A stretch of DNA of 64,000 nt from Prorocentrum cordatum (lineage: Eukaryota > Sar > Dinophyceae > Prorocentrales > Prorocentraceae), in assembly GCA_963575745.1 (NCBI GenBank), contig CAUYUJ010019369.1, positions 53,507-117,506 of the forward strand. The letters are read 5' to 3'. The notes below the pieces were generated by a model. The model was not told the origin of the DNA, did not search any database, and was given only the letters and a program-made list of their open reading frames with translations. Both the position numbers and the translations under genes were made by a program. This document shows positions 1 through 10,118 of this stretch, piece after piece (the stretch's first letter is position 1; each line of letters begins with the position of its first letter).

Positions 1-276
1 CCAACGACTGAGTCGTGGTTGGGAGAAGAGCTAGGACTTACTATGCTCACAACGTCGGTAGGTGTCCGATTCCAACCGCACTCACGAGCTGTCTGAGGCG
101 AATAATAAAAAAAAGTGACGATATCGATGAAGTCGACGTCGGACGAGATTGGACAATCGGACGCGGCCGGTCTGCCGTCCGCGCAGCCACGGTTACCCAT
201 GATCTCTTGTGTACGCAGGTCAATGGTTACGCGACTCTGAAGTGATCGGGGCGGAGGGCCCCCCGCAGATCCCACA
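1..276. other. Unassigned sequence downstream of protease fragment
   Basis: No gene recognised. On the minus strand this lies directly 3' of the protease frame, which stops at 277, so it is probably decayed retroelement sequence. No domain or repeat is visible. Confidence 0.3.
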
Positions 277-882
277 TCATCCAGAAATGTTTTGGCGCGT
301 TAACGCCGCGCAACACCACCGCTCGGGAGTTGCGGGCTTCCCGGCGGCAGCCGCGCACATCCACTGACCCTGCGCGTCTCTGCCAGATAAGGTAAAATAG
401 AATATCTTGCCCTCAGCGACCAGGTCCACTCTATGACCGTTGGGCAGAAGTGAGTAGGGTCGCTGGCCCGCTGGCCAAGGGAAACTAAAGCCATGATCCA
501 TGCACCGCTCTCCTACTGAGATCACTGCCGGTGTTTCCGGCATGGCCAAAACTACAACATTTCCATCCCCGCAGCTGGGGCATGCGACGCGAACTGAACC
601 GAGGGCCCGCGAAGAACCCCCAGCGGCATCCAGGGTGGTCGGCTCTTCAAGGCGCCCGATCATTCCCAGTGCGCCTGCAGCGCGAATGAACTTCTCTGCA
701 ATGAGATTGTGTCCACAGCCTGCGTCGACTATGAACCTGAGTGACCCGCGGTGCACAAACGATCTCTCCTTGCACCCCGCGGTGGCAGAGCCGCCTGGGA
801 CAACCGCTTCCCTTCCCTCGGATTCCAACCAAAGATGCCAGACTTCATCAGCGAGGCCGGATGCCCGAATCCGGTCTTGCAT
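277..882 (-). pseudogene. Ty1/copia-type aspartic protease fragment
   Basis: A 201-residue open frame resembling the retropepsin segment of dinoflagellate Ty1/copia polyproteins. The motif IVDAGC at residues 51-56 occupies the place of the usual D-T/S-G active site; alanine in the second position is unusual and may mean loss of activity. A second typical block, VISVGERCMDHGFSFPWPAG, spans about residues 120-139, followed by a hydrophobic strand near residue 160. In this family the domain processes Gag-Pol. No integrase or reverse transcriptase follows within the 276 bases left before the window edge, and no Gag lies upstream, so this is an isolated fragment. It reads away from the hairpin/acceptor block at 885-960. 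Family assignment is by motif recognition only. Confidence 0.55.
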
Positions 883-884
883 CG

Positions 885-960
885 ACGATCCCAGAGGTCT
901 GAAATAACCATCAGATGGTTGTTAACTTATGTTGTAAATGTATAACTAACCGATGGTTGT
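885..960 (-). promoter_or_regulatory. Conserved hairpin plus acceptor-like block (inverted copy at 41790)
   Basis: Read on the minus strand, this block contains CAACCATCGGTTAGTTATA, then the imperfect palindrome AACCATCTGATGGTT, then GGTTATTTCAG followed by ACCTCTGGGAT. An inverted copy with only a few changes in these parts lies at 41790-41875. The polypyrimidine-AG ending looks like a cis- or trans-splice acceptor. It could equally be the edge of an LTR or another mobile element. Confidence 0.4.
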
Positions 961-1214
961 GAGCTCATCCTGCAAAACTCGAGATAGTTGTGGTGTGTGA
1001 GATTGTGTTGTTTTCCTTGAATTCACGTGGCGTAGCCATGTGTAGCCACATACACGCGAAGAATAGGTGTTTGTTGATTCGGATCGTGGCAAATCCCGTG
1101 GTCAATTGCCCGCGTCGTTCTTCATAGCTTTCAACTGCTTAAAGAACGGTTGCGTGGCCTTACGCGATGGTTCGCGACGTCGAAGCATGCGAGCCGCCAT
1201 TTTGGCGCAGCATG

Positions 1215-2172
<958 letters not shown>

Positions 2173-2565
2173 GTCGTCCTCCCTCTTCTCATCCTCCTCT
2201 TCCTCCTCCTCCGTGGCCTCCTCCTCTTCCTCCTCCTCCTCCTCCTCCTCCTCCTCCTCCCCCTTCTTCCCGCCCCCTCTGCCCCTCCCCCACCCTTCCT
2301 TTCCATCCTCCTTCCCGTGCGCATCGTCTTCTCAATGCCCACACCGTTTAGAACAATCATTGGCCTCAGGGGGTCACCATGTTCAGGCGGACAGGTGGGG
2401 CGGTTGGATACGGCGTGAACCGACGTGCTCGCGTAAGCCAGCACCACGGTGCTCGATGCCATCCGCCATGGTTGCGGTTCGCATGTCCAAAAACACACAC
2501 ATCAAAATCAGGAAGCCAAAAACGAATGGCTCGGCGTTGAGCCGCGCTCGCAATTAGAATGATGA

Positions 2566-3175
2566 AGGGGAGGAAGAGGAGGAGGAGGAGGAGGAGGAGG
2601 AGGAGGAGGAGGAGGAGTAGGAGGTGGAGCAGAAGGAGGAGGATGTGAAGCAGGGGGAGGAGGACGGGGTGCGAGGAGAAGGGGAGAAGAAGGAGGAGGA
2701 GGAGGAGGAGGAGGAGGAGGAGGAGGAGGGGGAGGAGGAGGAGGAGGAGGAGGAGGAGGAGTGAGAGGATTCGGCAGAGAAGGAGGAATGAGAGATCAAG
2801 GGGGACGAGGAGGAGGAGGAGGATGAGGAGGAGTAGGAACAGACAGGGGGAGGAGGGAGGAGGAGGAGGATGAGGAGGAGGAGGAGGAGGAGGAGGAGAA
2901 GGCGGGGCCAGGGAGACCACGCGGCCCTCGCGACCGACGTTTCCAACGGCGAGGGTGAGGGTAAAAGCAGCGCGTTCCGTCATCGCCCCCTCGCTGCCCG
3001 TGTCTGATTTGTTATCCACCCTCCTCCCTCTCCACCTCGTCTTCCTCCTCCTCTTCCTCTTCCTCCTCCCCGTCGTCCGTCCTTATGTCCTCTCTTTCCC
3101 TTCCTCTCCCCTTCCGTCCTTCACCTCCTTCCTCCAACTCATCCTCGTCCTCCTCCTCCTCCGCCTTCTATCCCT
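2566..3175. repeat. GGA-rich then CCT-rich tracts
   Basis: Polypurine GGA triplets (2566-2910) are followed, after about 100 mixed bases, by CCT-rich sequence (3005-3170). These flank the small minus-strand gene at 3200-3700 and are likely intronic or intergenic. Repeat counts differ from copy 2. Confidence 0.85.
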
Positions 3176-3199
3176 CGAGTGCCCAGGGTCGGGCTCCGC

Positions 3200-3700
3200 T
3201 CACATGTTCAAGACCTGGGTCTTGCAATAATGCTGCATCAGTATAGCTACCTGCCGCTCCATGTTGTTGATCCGACCTTCGAAAGCTGTCATCTTGTTCA
3301 TCAGAGCGGCGTGCCCGATCAGCGTCTGCTTCAATTCGCGAGCCGCCTGTCGATCCCGGCCCCCCCAGAGCGTTCGTTTTTGTGCGTTCGGTCCCTGGGG
3401 CCCCCCTGAACCCGAGCCGTGGCCATGCAAGTTCCCCCCGTAGTTTCACCTTCCCCATGCCTGATTCATGTTTGCTTCGCTGTCGCTGCACGCCCGCATC
3501 ACCGCCCCCACTGTGTCCGCGAGAACGTGCGCTGGATGATCGGGGTTCTCGATCGGGAGGCTACGAAGATCCTTGGAAGCGCCACTGTCCACCTTATTGG
3601 TGATGCACTCCTTGCTCCCAGAACCCTGATCAGGAGTCCGAGGCGGAGAGCGGCTGCGGTCCCTGTCGCCAGAGGGGCCCCCATCGCCACTAGAGGCCAT
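3200..3700 (-). CDS. Small hypothetical gene, disordered N-terminus and C-terminal coiled coil (copy 1)
   Basis: Not recognised as a named family. One frame starts at 3700 with MASSGDGGPSGDRDRSRSPP, a Ser/Arg/Pro-rich disordered start, and reads about 80 residues to AWGR, where AG|GTGAAA could be a splice donor. A second frame from about 3430 to 3200 carries ELKQTLIGHAALMNKMTAFE and continues as a heptad-like helix to the stop, ending CKTQVLNM. The frames differ, so a short intron or a frameshift separates them. A C-run near 3360 has seven cytosines here and eight in copy 2, which moves the downstream frame. This suggests homopolymer error or a decaying gene. It reads in the same direction as the methyltransferase-like gene upstream. 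Confidence 0.4.
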
Positions 3701-5298
3701 CTTCTGAAAAAAATGTCGGGGGGCACAGAGGAAACTCGAGCAAACCGCCTATCGACGCCAGAGCTGACGAGGACAACCAGGCGGAAAACTGAGGGGAAGG
3801 AGGGGAGGAGGAGGAGGAGGAGGAGGAGAAGGAGGGAGTGGGCGGGAGGTGGCTGAAGGAGGAGGAGGAGGAGGAGTAGGAGGAGAAGGAGAGGGGGAGG
3901 GCGAAGAGGAGGAGGAACAAGAAAGCGACATCGGAGGAGGACGGCAGGGCACAGGGCAGGGATGGGAGAGAACGGCGTCGGGCGCTTGAAGAGAAGGAAG
4001 AAGGGGGGAGGGGGGCGATCAGGAGGAAGAGGAGGCAGAAGAAGTGGGGGATGGGGGGCATCAGGGGCAAAGATGAGTAACGGGGATGAGGGGGAGAAGG
4101 AAGAGGAGAAGGAGGAAGAAGAAAAGGAGGAAGAGCACGGAGAGGTGAAGGAGGAGGAAGCTCCTGCCGCTGCTGCTCCTCCTCCTCTGCCCTCCTCCAC
4201 TCTTCCTCCGCCTCCTCCTCCTCCTCCTCCTCCTCCTCATCCTGCCCCCCGTCATCCTCCCCCCACTCTTCCTCCGTCCCTTCCTCCTTCTCATCCTGCT
4301 ACTCCTTTCCTCCTCCTCATCCTCCTCATCGCACCCATCCTCCTCATACTCCTCGTCGTCGTCCTTGTAGTCCTCCCCTCAACTCCCTCCCATCCTCGTC
4401 CTCCTCCTCGTCCTCCCCCTCGTCCTCCTCCTCCTGCCCCTCCTCCTCCTCCTCCTCCTCCTCCTCCTCCTCCTCCTCCTCCTCCTCCTTCCCCCCTCCT
4501 CGCCCTCCTCCTCAGCCTCCTTCTCCTCCCCCTCCTCATCCTCCTCCCGCGCCTCCCCCTTTGATCCCTCAGCTCCCGCCTCCTCAGGGCGAGGATGAGG
4601 GCGAGGACGAGGGGAGATGTTGGCAATTCTGCGGGCGCCCTCTGTGGCGACCGTGTTTGCACACACTCGCAGGCTGGGGCGCGCCGACTGCGCGCGAACT
4701 CTGGCCTGTCGGTCGAGGCCAGATGCGCCCCTCATCCTCTCATCATCTGCCATTCCTCCCTCATATGTTCAATTCCTCGGCCTATCCATCCTCATCCGTT
4801 TCCTCGTCTCCCTCTTCCCCCTCATCCTCATCCTATTCTTCATCGCCACCCGCCTCCTCCTGCTTCCGTCCTCATCCTCCTTCTTGCCCTCAAATTCCCT
4901 GTCCGTCGTCACTCCCCCTCCATTTTCCATCTCAAGTCAGTCTCACTTTCTCTTCGCGTGCATCCTCGTCGGCCTCCTCGTCCACTCCCACCCCGTGGGT
5001 TTCGGGGCCAGCTCCGCTCACGCATCTGACTGCGATCATTCGTTGAGAACGTCGGCCTGTTCGCCAAGCCGCGCCCAGCCGTGGCGACGCGCAAGGTCAC
5101 GCGGTCTTCTCGTGCACCCCCGACCGACAGGCGAGCCAGAAACTGTGCATTGTCTTCGGCCTAGGGAACGATGCGCCCAGTAGCATTGGCAACTGTGTTC
5201 ATTAAAACATGATGTTCACCGCCCCTAAGGGCGCATGTGCGGGCATATGTTTATCGGGTCCGCGGGGCGGGGTTCGTTCCCTATCGAGGCCGATCGCT
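3701..5298. repeat. Polypurine and polypyrimidine tracts between two minus-strand genes
   Basis: GGA-rich (3780-3960 and 4080-4160) and CCT-rich (4167-4560) tracts, then mixed sequence to 5298. Minus-strand frames around 4379-4753 and 4909-5100 are open but show no domain or splice support. This is probably the 3' untranslated or intergenic region of the methyltransferase-like gene. Confidence 0.6.
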
Positions 5299-7109
5299 CT
5301 ACTCAAGCTCCCCCTCGAGAAGCTTAGCGGCGACTGCTGCCAGCTCGTTGCAAAATTTAGCGGGGTACTTTTCAGAAGCTTTCAGCACAGGCTTGTTGCC
5401 TGTCACGTGCACGTGGCTCCTCCAGCCTTTCGAAGGGCCCCCTGGATTCTTCCGAGCAGTCCCCTTCGTAAGGGGTACTTTCTTAGTGCCGACCTTCTTG
5501 CTGGCAGCTTTCTTAGACCTCTTCAGGCCCAGAGCAGCGGCCCGTGGAAAATTACAAAACAACTCAATAGGTTTCATCGAGCTGTGCCCGAAAGCACCGA
5601 GACAAGTGACTAAACGGAAGGACCCCGAAATGTGAAACGCAGCATTGATGGACGGCACACTGTACATGATGGAGTTGAGCGGCTGCTCGATGCACCAGTA
5701 GGCCCCCCGGCTCGACAGGAACATGATTGCGAATGACCTCTGGTGGATCTCAAGCTTGTCGGGTCTCCCCCAACTCACGGGCTCAGAGCGTGGGCCCACT
5801 CTCTGGACCCCCCCCTCTGGGATTCGGTCGACGGGGGGGTGGGGCGACGACTCCAGGTAGACGCCAAGTAGACGCCGTAAACAAGGATTTTCATTGAGGG
5901 GTAGACGCCAGGTAGACGCCAGGTAGACGCCAGGTAGACGCAGCAAACAAGGATTTTCATTAAGGGGTAGACGCCAGGTAGACGCCAGGTAGATGCCAGG
6001 TAGACGCCAGGTAGACGCCAGGTAGACGCCAGGTAGATGCCAGGTAGACGCCAGGTAGATTCCAGGTAGACTCCAGGTAGACGCCAGAGACGCTAAGTAA
6101 AAAAACGCCAAGTGTAATAAATACAACAAACAAGAAAAATTAAGAAAAAAAAAAAAAGAAAGGGTAAAGGGTAGAAAATATAAATAAAGGAAAAAAGCAT
6201 AAAAGAAAAAGAAATACGAGAGGAGAAGGAAGAAAGGAGGGGGGGGGGGGGGAGAGGGGAGGGAGGGGGGGAAGAAATAAGAAAAATAAAAAGGAAAGAC
6301 AAAAAGAAAAAAAGGGGAAGAGAAACAGGAATAGAAAGAATAAGAAAAAAGACAAAAAAAAAGGGGTTGCCTGGGGCTGTAGGTAACACAATCCCTCCTC
6401 CACCGTTTTGTCCCGTCCCCCATCGTATCCCGACTCTCCTCGTCCTCCTCGTCCTCCTCGCCATTCTCGTCACCTCCTCATGCTTGTTTCCTTTAACGTT
6501 TGTTGCTAGCTGTTCGTTCCCCAGGTGTCCTCCACAATGATATATCACGTGATTTCCATCCCCCGTGTCCGACGCGAACTCGGCAGCATGGTTGCCGTGA
6601 AGCACATCTGATCTACGAAGGTCTCCTTCTGGCGAATCACGCGTCCGTTTCGAATGGCCCATGCACATCATCAGCCACGAAGAACATTGGGGTGACATGT
6701 GTACCGTCCCCCCGACACACACCGAAGCAAGAAGAAACATTGCATATAGAAGACCAGTGGCTGTCGTGATGTCCTCATGTATACTTCTCTTTTTGTCATA
6801 CGCATATGCGGCCCCATTGAACTTGCGAATGTACGCGGACGTGGTGCCAGATGCGCCGCTGAATAGTTCAACAAAGCGGCTGTCCCGATCAATCGTGTGA
6901 GCAACACCCCAAATGGCCATGGCGGCCGCGTTCAACATCGTGGCACTTGTAGCAGGTGAGCTGACGCGGGCAGGAATACCCGTCGAACTCCACTGGCTTG
7001 CAGTGCGCAATGCCCAGTCCATGCCAGCAGAATGCGGCGCTGGCTGCTTCGCGGCAGTCGCTGCCTGCAGCCCAAGCGCAAATAAACACACCTGAATTAC
7101 GGTACCCAT
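5299..7109 (-). CDS. Cytosine-methyltransferase-like protein, two exons (copy 1)
   Basis: Reconstructed from exons 7109-6549 (187 codons) and 5739-5299 (146 codons plus stop), joined in phase 0 by CAC|GTGATA and CCACCAG|AGG. FVELFSG at residues 79-85 resembles the SAM-binding motif I of C5 cytosine methyltransferases. PQCSSW (140-145) sits where these enzymes have the PC catalytic loop, and IEQP (204-207) where they have ENV. The Cys is present, but P-Q-C is not the canonical P-C, so activity is uncertain. The C-terminus is Lys-rich with KRSKKAASKK, which could be a nuclear signal. The first 19 residues are hydrophobic and may mimic a signal peptide. The start ATG overlaps the end of the transposase-like frame by 13 bases. 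The intron contains an 11-bp minisatellite and, in this copy only, a 268-bp A-rich insertion. Confidence 0.55.
5855..6100. repeat. 11-bp minisatellite GTAGACGCCAG (copy 1)
   Basis: Tandem units of GTAGACGCCAG with GTAGATGCCAG and GTAGATTCCAG variants, broken by two blocks containing AAACAAGGATTTTCATT. Because 11 is not a multiple of three, the minus strand reads the same 11-residue repeat (GVYLASTWRLP) in all frames. It lies in the intron of the methyltransferase-like gene. Confidence 0.9.
6117..6384. repeat. A-rich insertion present only in copy 1
   Basis: About 268 bp of A/G-rich sequence, including a G-run near 6240-6252, replaces 14 bp at the matching site of copy 2 (after AAGTGTA, before GGTTAACACAATCC). 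It lies in the methyltransferase-like intron. Clear target-site duplications were not seen. It may be an insertion, a deletion in copy 2, or an assembly error. Confidence 0.8.
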
Positions 7110-10100
7110 GGCTTCAAGGATAGCCACCGAGAGATGCCCAAACGATCGTGGAGAGCCAGCATAAAAAACACTCTGAACTCAAAAGTGCGGCGGTGTGAAA
7201 ACTTCGCAACGTCCCTGAGCACAATGTTCAGGGACTCGTCGAGCCAACAAGCGTATAACTTCGGGTTCCCCAACCACCGGCTCCTAGGGCAACCGTGATT
7301 TACAACATCTTGTTTAAATGAAGTTGAAAACGACCCCAGGACCCATGACATGTTCTCACAATCAGGTCCTTGAAAGGGCTCGCGGCCCCTGTTGGGCCAG
7401 GGGATTTGCAAAGCATTCGCCTCCCTGCGCGCAGCTGACATCACGTGCCAGCTACCTCCGAGGGGGGGCATGCGGTGAGCATCCGACGCTGGCGCCTTCG
7501 ATGAGCTCTCCACCGGCTCGGACTTCCCGCGGGGGGGGGGCATCGAAAGAATGAGGCGGTGGAGGGAAGATGAGACACGAGGAAGGTCGAGCTTGGGAGA
7601 GGGGCAGGAGGGGGCAGGACTGACAGTTCGGGAGGAAGAGGAGAAGCGAGAGGACAGGGCAGTCGCGCGGCGAGCAACGCCCGCAGGCGTTTTAACATTT
7701 GCTCCCAAAGTGGCCCCCGATGGCACTGACAAGCCCCGAGGAGGACTCCCGAGGTCCCCCAAAGGCCCAACAGAGATTCCAAGAGACTGCCCAAAGGTGC
7801 CGAAATGCAAAACACGATGTTCCCGAGCGGCGCCCCAAGACACCCGAAAGAACATCCAAGAGGCCCGTGGCCCACAACCCAGGCGCAGTGGCCCCTGGGC
7901 CATCCACTACCCCTCCTGCCCATCCTCACATCCATCCTGCTTACCCCCTCCCCCTGGGCATCTTAGTAAGCGTGTTTTGTTTGGGTTGTCCCTTCCCCCA
8001 TTTCGAACGACGCGTCACCTGTGGGCGATGTGCCATGCCAAATGGTGCTTTGGCGAAAGAGCTATCCCAGCCAGCTTGCAGGCCCGAATGTGCACAGCAA
8101 TGATGCACATCAATCGAAGTTGCATCGTTTCGTCCAACGTAGCAGGGAGCGTGCGCACGGCATCCAGAAACCCGATCAACGAAAGTATGGCGCAGACGAG
8201 GTGAGGCCCAAATACAGCGCGGCCTCCGTACTTGTGAACGAGGTGATTGACGAAAAGAAGTAGCATTCCAGTCTCCCCCGCCTTCACCGACATCGCCGTG
8301 CCAGGGTGGTTCGGGTGCTGAGGGGGATGCTGTTTGCATGTTGTTGTGTTTGGGGTCGTGGGCGGAGGGTGCGTAGCGGCCAGCGTTTGTGGGCCTCGTT
8401 TTAACGAACATCGGTGCGAGTCCAGCCGTGGGGACGAGTCAACAGCTCAAACGCAAAACCTTATTGTCGAACTCCCAAGCAGCCTGGAAATCGGCATCCT
8501 TGTGGTCACCGAGCATCTTCAAAGTAAGAACGCTTAGACGGCCCTTCGGGTCGATGTTGTTTGAAGGGTCATCTTGCCAGGACTTGAGGTCGCACCAGAT
8601 TTGCCGAATTGCCATTTCGATCATAACTTTCTGCGATCCCTGAAATTGCCAAGGGTTTGAACATATCGTTCGGAACAGACAAGCTGAAACGAGGCGTTGC
8701 ATTATGCCGAGGTGAACTGTATGCATTAGATCAGCTGCTAATGTTGCCACGGGAGACGTACCCAACCTACTGTCGAATAAAGGGCACCGCCGTTGCACAG
8801 GATCGAGGGGGAGTTTCGTCGAAGGCCCGAAGCGAGGCCTCCAAAATACGAACGTGGCTGGCAACTGCACACACAGCACATCAGCTATATCATGTACGTG
8901 CTCGCTGGGTTCCAAGCGGTCCCCACTCTTCAGCTGCACGCCTGCTACAACCGTATCATGCATTATGCCCCGTCCCCCAATCTTTGGAATGTTTTTCAAC
9001 CACACAAGTTTCGACCTCAAGAATTGTAGTTGCTCTCGTGTGTGTATGCGCACGGGAATCTCACACTTCCTGCACGCTGCGTCGTATTCATTACAAGTGC
9101 GAAGCTGGAACGCAAACGAATCCAGTGTATCCATGCCTTCAGCCTCCCCGAGCTCTGGTTTTACATTTTTGCAATATTGACAAGAATGGTGGTACTGCCC
9201 GTAGCTGCTTAACCCAAGCCCGCGAGTATGTTCAATCCAATCACCTTTAATATATAACAAGCATCCCCGAAACGACAAATCTGAAATGATTGTCCCCTGG
9301 GCCCACTCGCTGCCGTCATACCGAACGTTAGGGCGAACCCCATCGTAGAGACATTGAAACTGCCATCTGATAGAATCCATGATGGGGTGGACCGAGCACC
9401 ACCCCCTGCACCCGCAACTGCACTCGTCGGAGTGCTTGAGGGTAGCTACTAGGTGTCGCCGCCCCGACAATAGGTCCACCACCCACCACCCAGTTACAGA
9501 ATCGTTTCTTCCGGCAGCCTGCTGTTGATAGCGAACCCCATCCAAATACACCGCGAGGGGGAGGGGGGGGTCAAGACCTGTCTCTTTGGCAATCTTGGTG
9601 GCGGGATGCTCTGCGTAAGCTGGTACATCTAGTACATTGGGATCTCTCTGAGCTGGGGTCTTTCGCAACTCTTCCAAAATCGACGGGTCCGCAACCAATT
9701 CATCAGATATCGATTCATAGAACAGCTTGATCGGATGGTCTCGCACCGAACGCAAAACACTGTGATTCTCACAAACGGGCACTTTGATATGTGTTAAATG
9801 TTTTGGAGCGGGCAGCACTGTGTCTAAATGAAGCTGGTACTTGCCAGATTGCAGGCCCGCTGGCCTGCTGAACTTACTCCACGTTGCCCCTTGGACCCCT
9901 GCGGCCTCGCAAAGACCACATAGTACGCAAAATTGTTTGGCGTTCAGTCTGCATGAAGCGTACAGTGACAACAGTTCATGCAAAAGAGCTGCTCCTGCTT
10001 GCCGCTCGCTGTCGCTGCCTCTCAAGGCACCAGCGAAAGGCATCGTGCACGACCCAAACAGCCGCGCGCGGCCGCAGCCAGAGGGCTCGTGACAGCGCGG
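7097..10100 (-). CDS. DDE-transposase-like protein, three 3' exons (copy 1)
   Basis: Exons 10100-8460, 8281-8019 and 7283-7097 join in frame through CCCCGCAG|CCG (acceptor), AAG|GTTTTG to GTGAAG|GCG, and CACAG|GTGACG to CCTAG|G, giving 696 residues after an unseen first exon. Candidate catalytic acids in the joined protein are D187 (YLDGVRY), D457 (AADLMHTVHLG) and E651 (CWLDESLN). The spacing and the D-x-MH-x3-LG block recall CACTA/Plavaka-type transposases. A cysteine cluster, ECSCGCRGWC, lies between the two D residues, and YHHSCQYCK follows it. PKHHLAWH and GNPKLYACWLDE surround the second splice. The product probably catalyses DNA cut-and-paste, though this is inferred. Coding sequence is intact and identical in copy 2. 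The upstream intron holds minisatellite cassette 1. Confidence 0.6.
7284..8018 (-). other. 735-bp intron of the transposase-like gene (copy 1)
   Basis: Bounded on the minus strand by CACAG|GTGACG and CCTAG|G. It contains a stretch rich in CCAAGAGG-like motifs on the plus strand (7690-7890), degenerate relatives of the minisatellite inside the dispersed 750-bp repeat. Frames through it are open but are not used in the spliced reading. Confidence 0.55.
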
Positions 10101-10118
10101 CTGCGGGGAGACGGCGAG

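Noticed and set aside
1185-1207. Possible relic of the dinoflagellate spliced leader (GCCGCCATTTTGGCGCAG)
   Set aside because: It matches about two thirds of the leader, mostly the palindromic CCATTTTGG core, and lacks the CTCAAG end. A similar weak match near 40885 suggests chance.
5855-6100. CRISPR-like direct repeats
   Set aside because: Units are contiguous without spacers and the context is eukaryotic introns.
8657-9250. 197-codon plus-strand ORF opposite the transposase exon
   Set aside because: It is antisense to a well-supported exon and has no recognisable domain.
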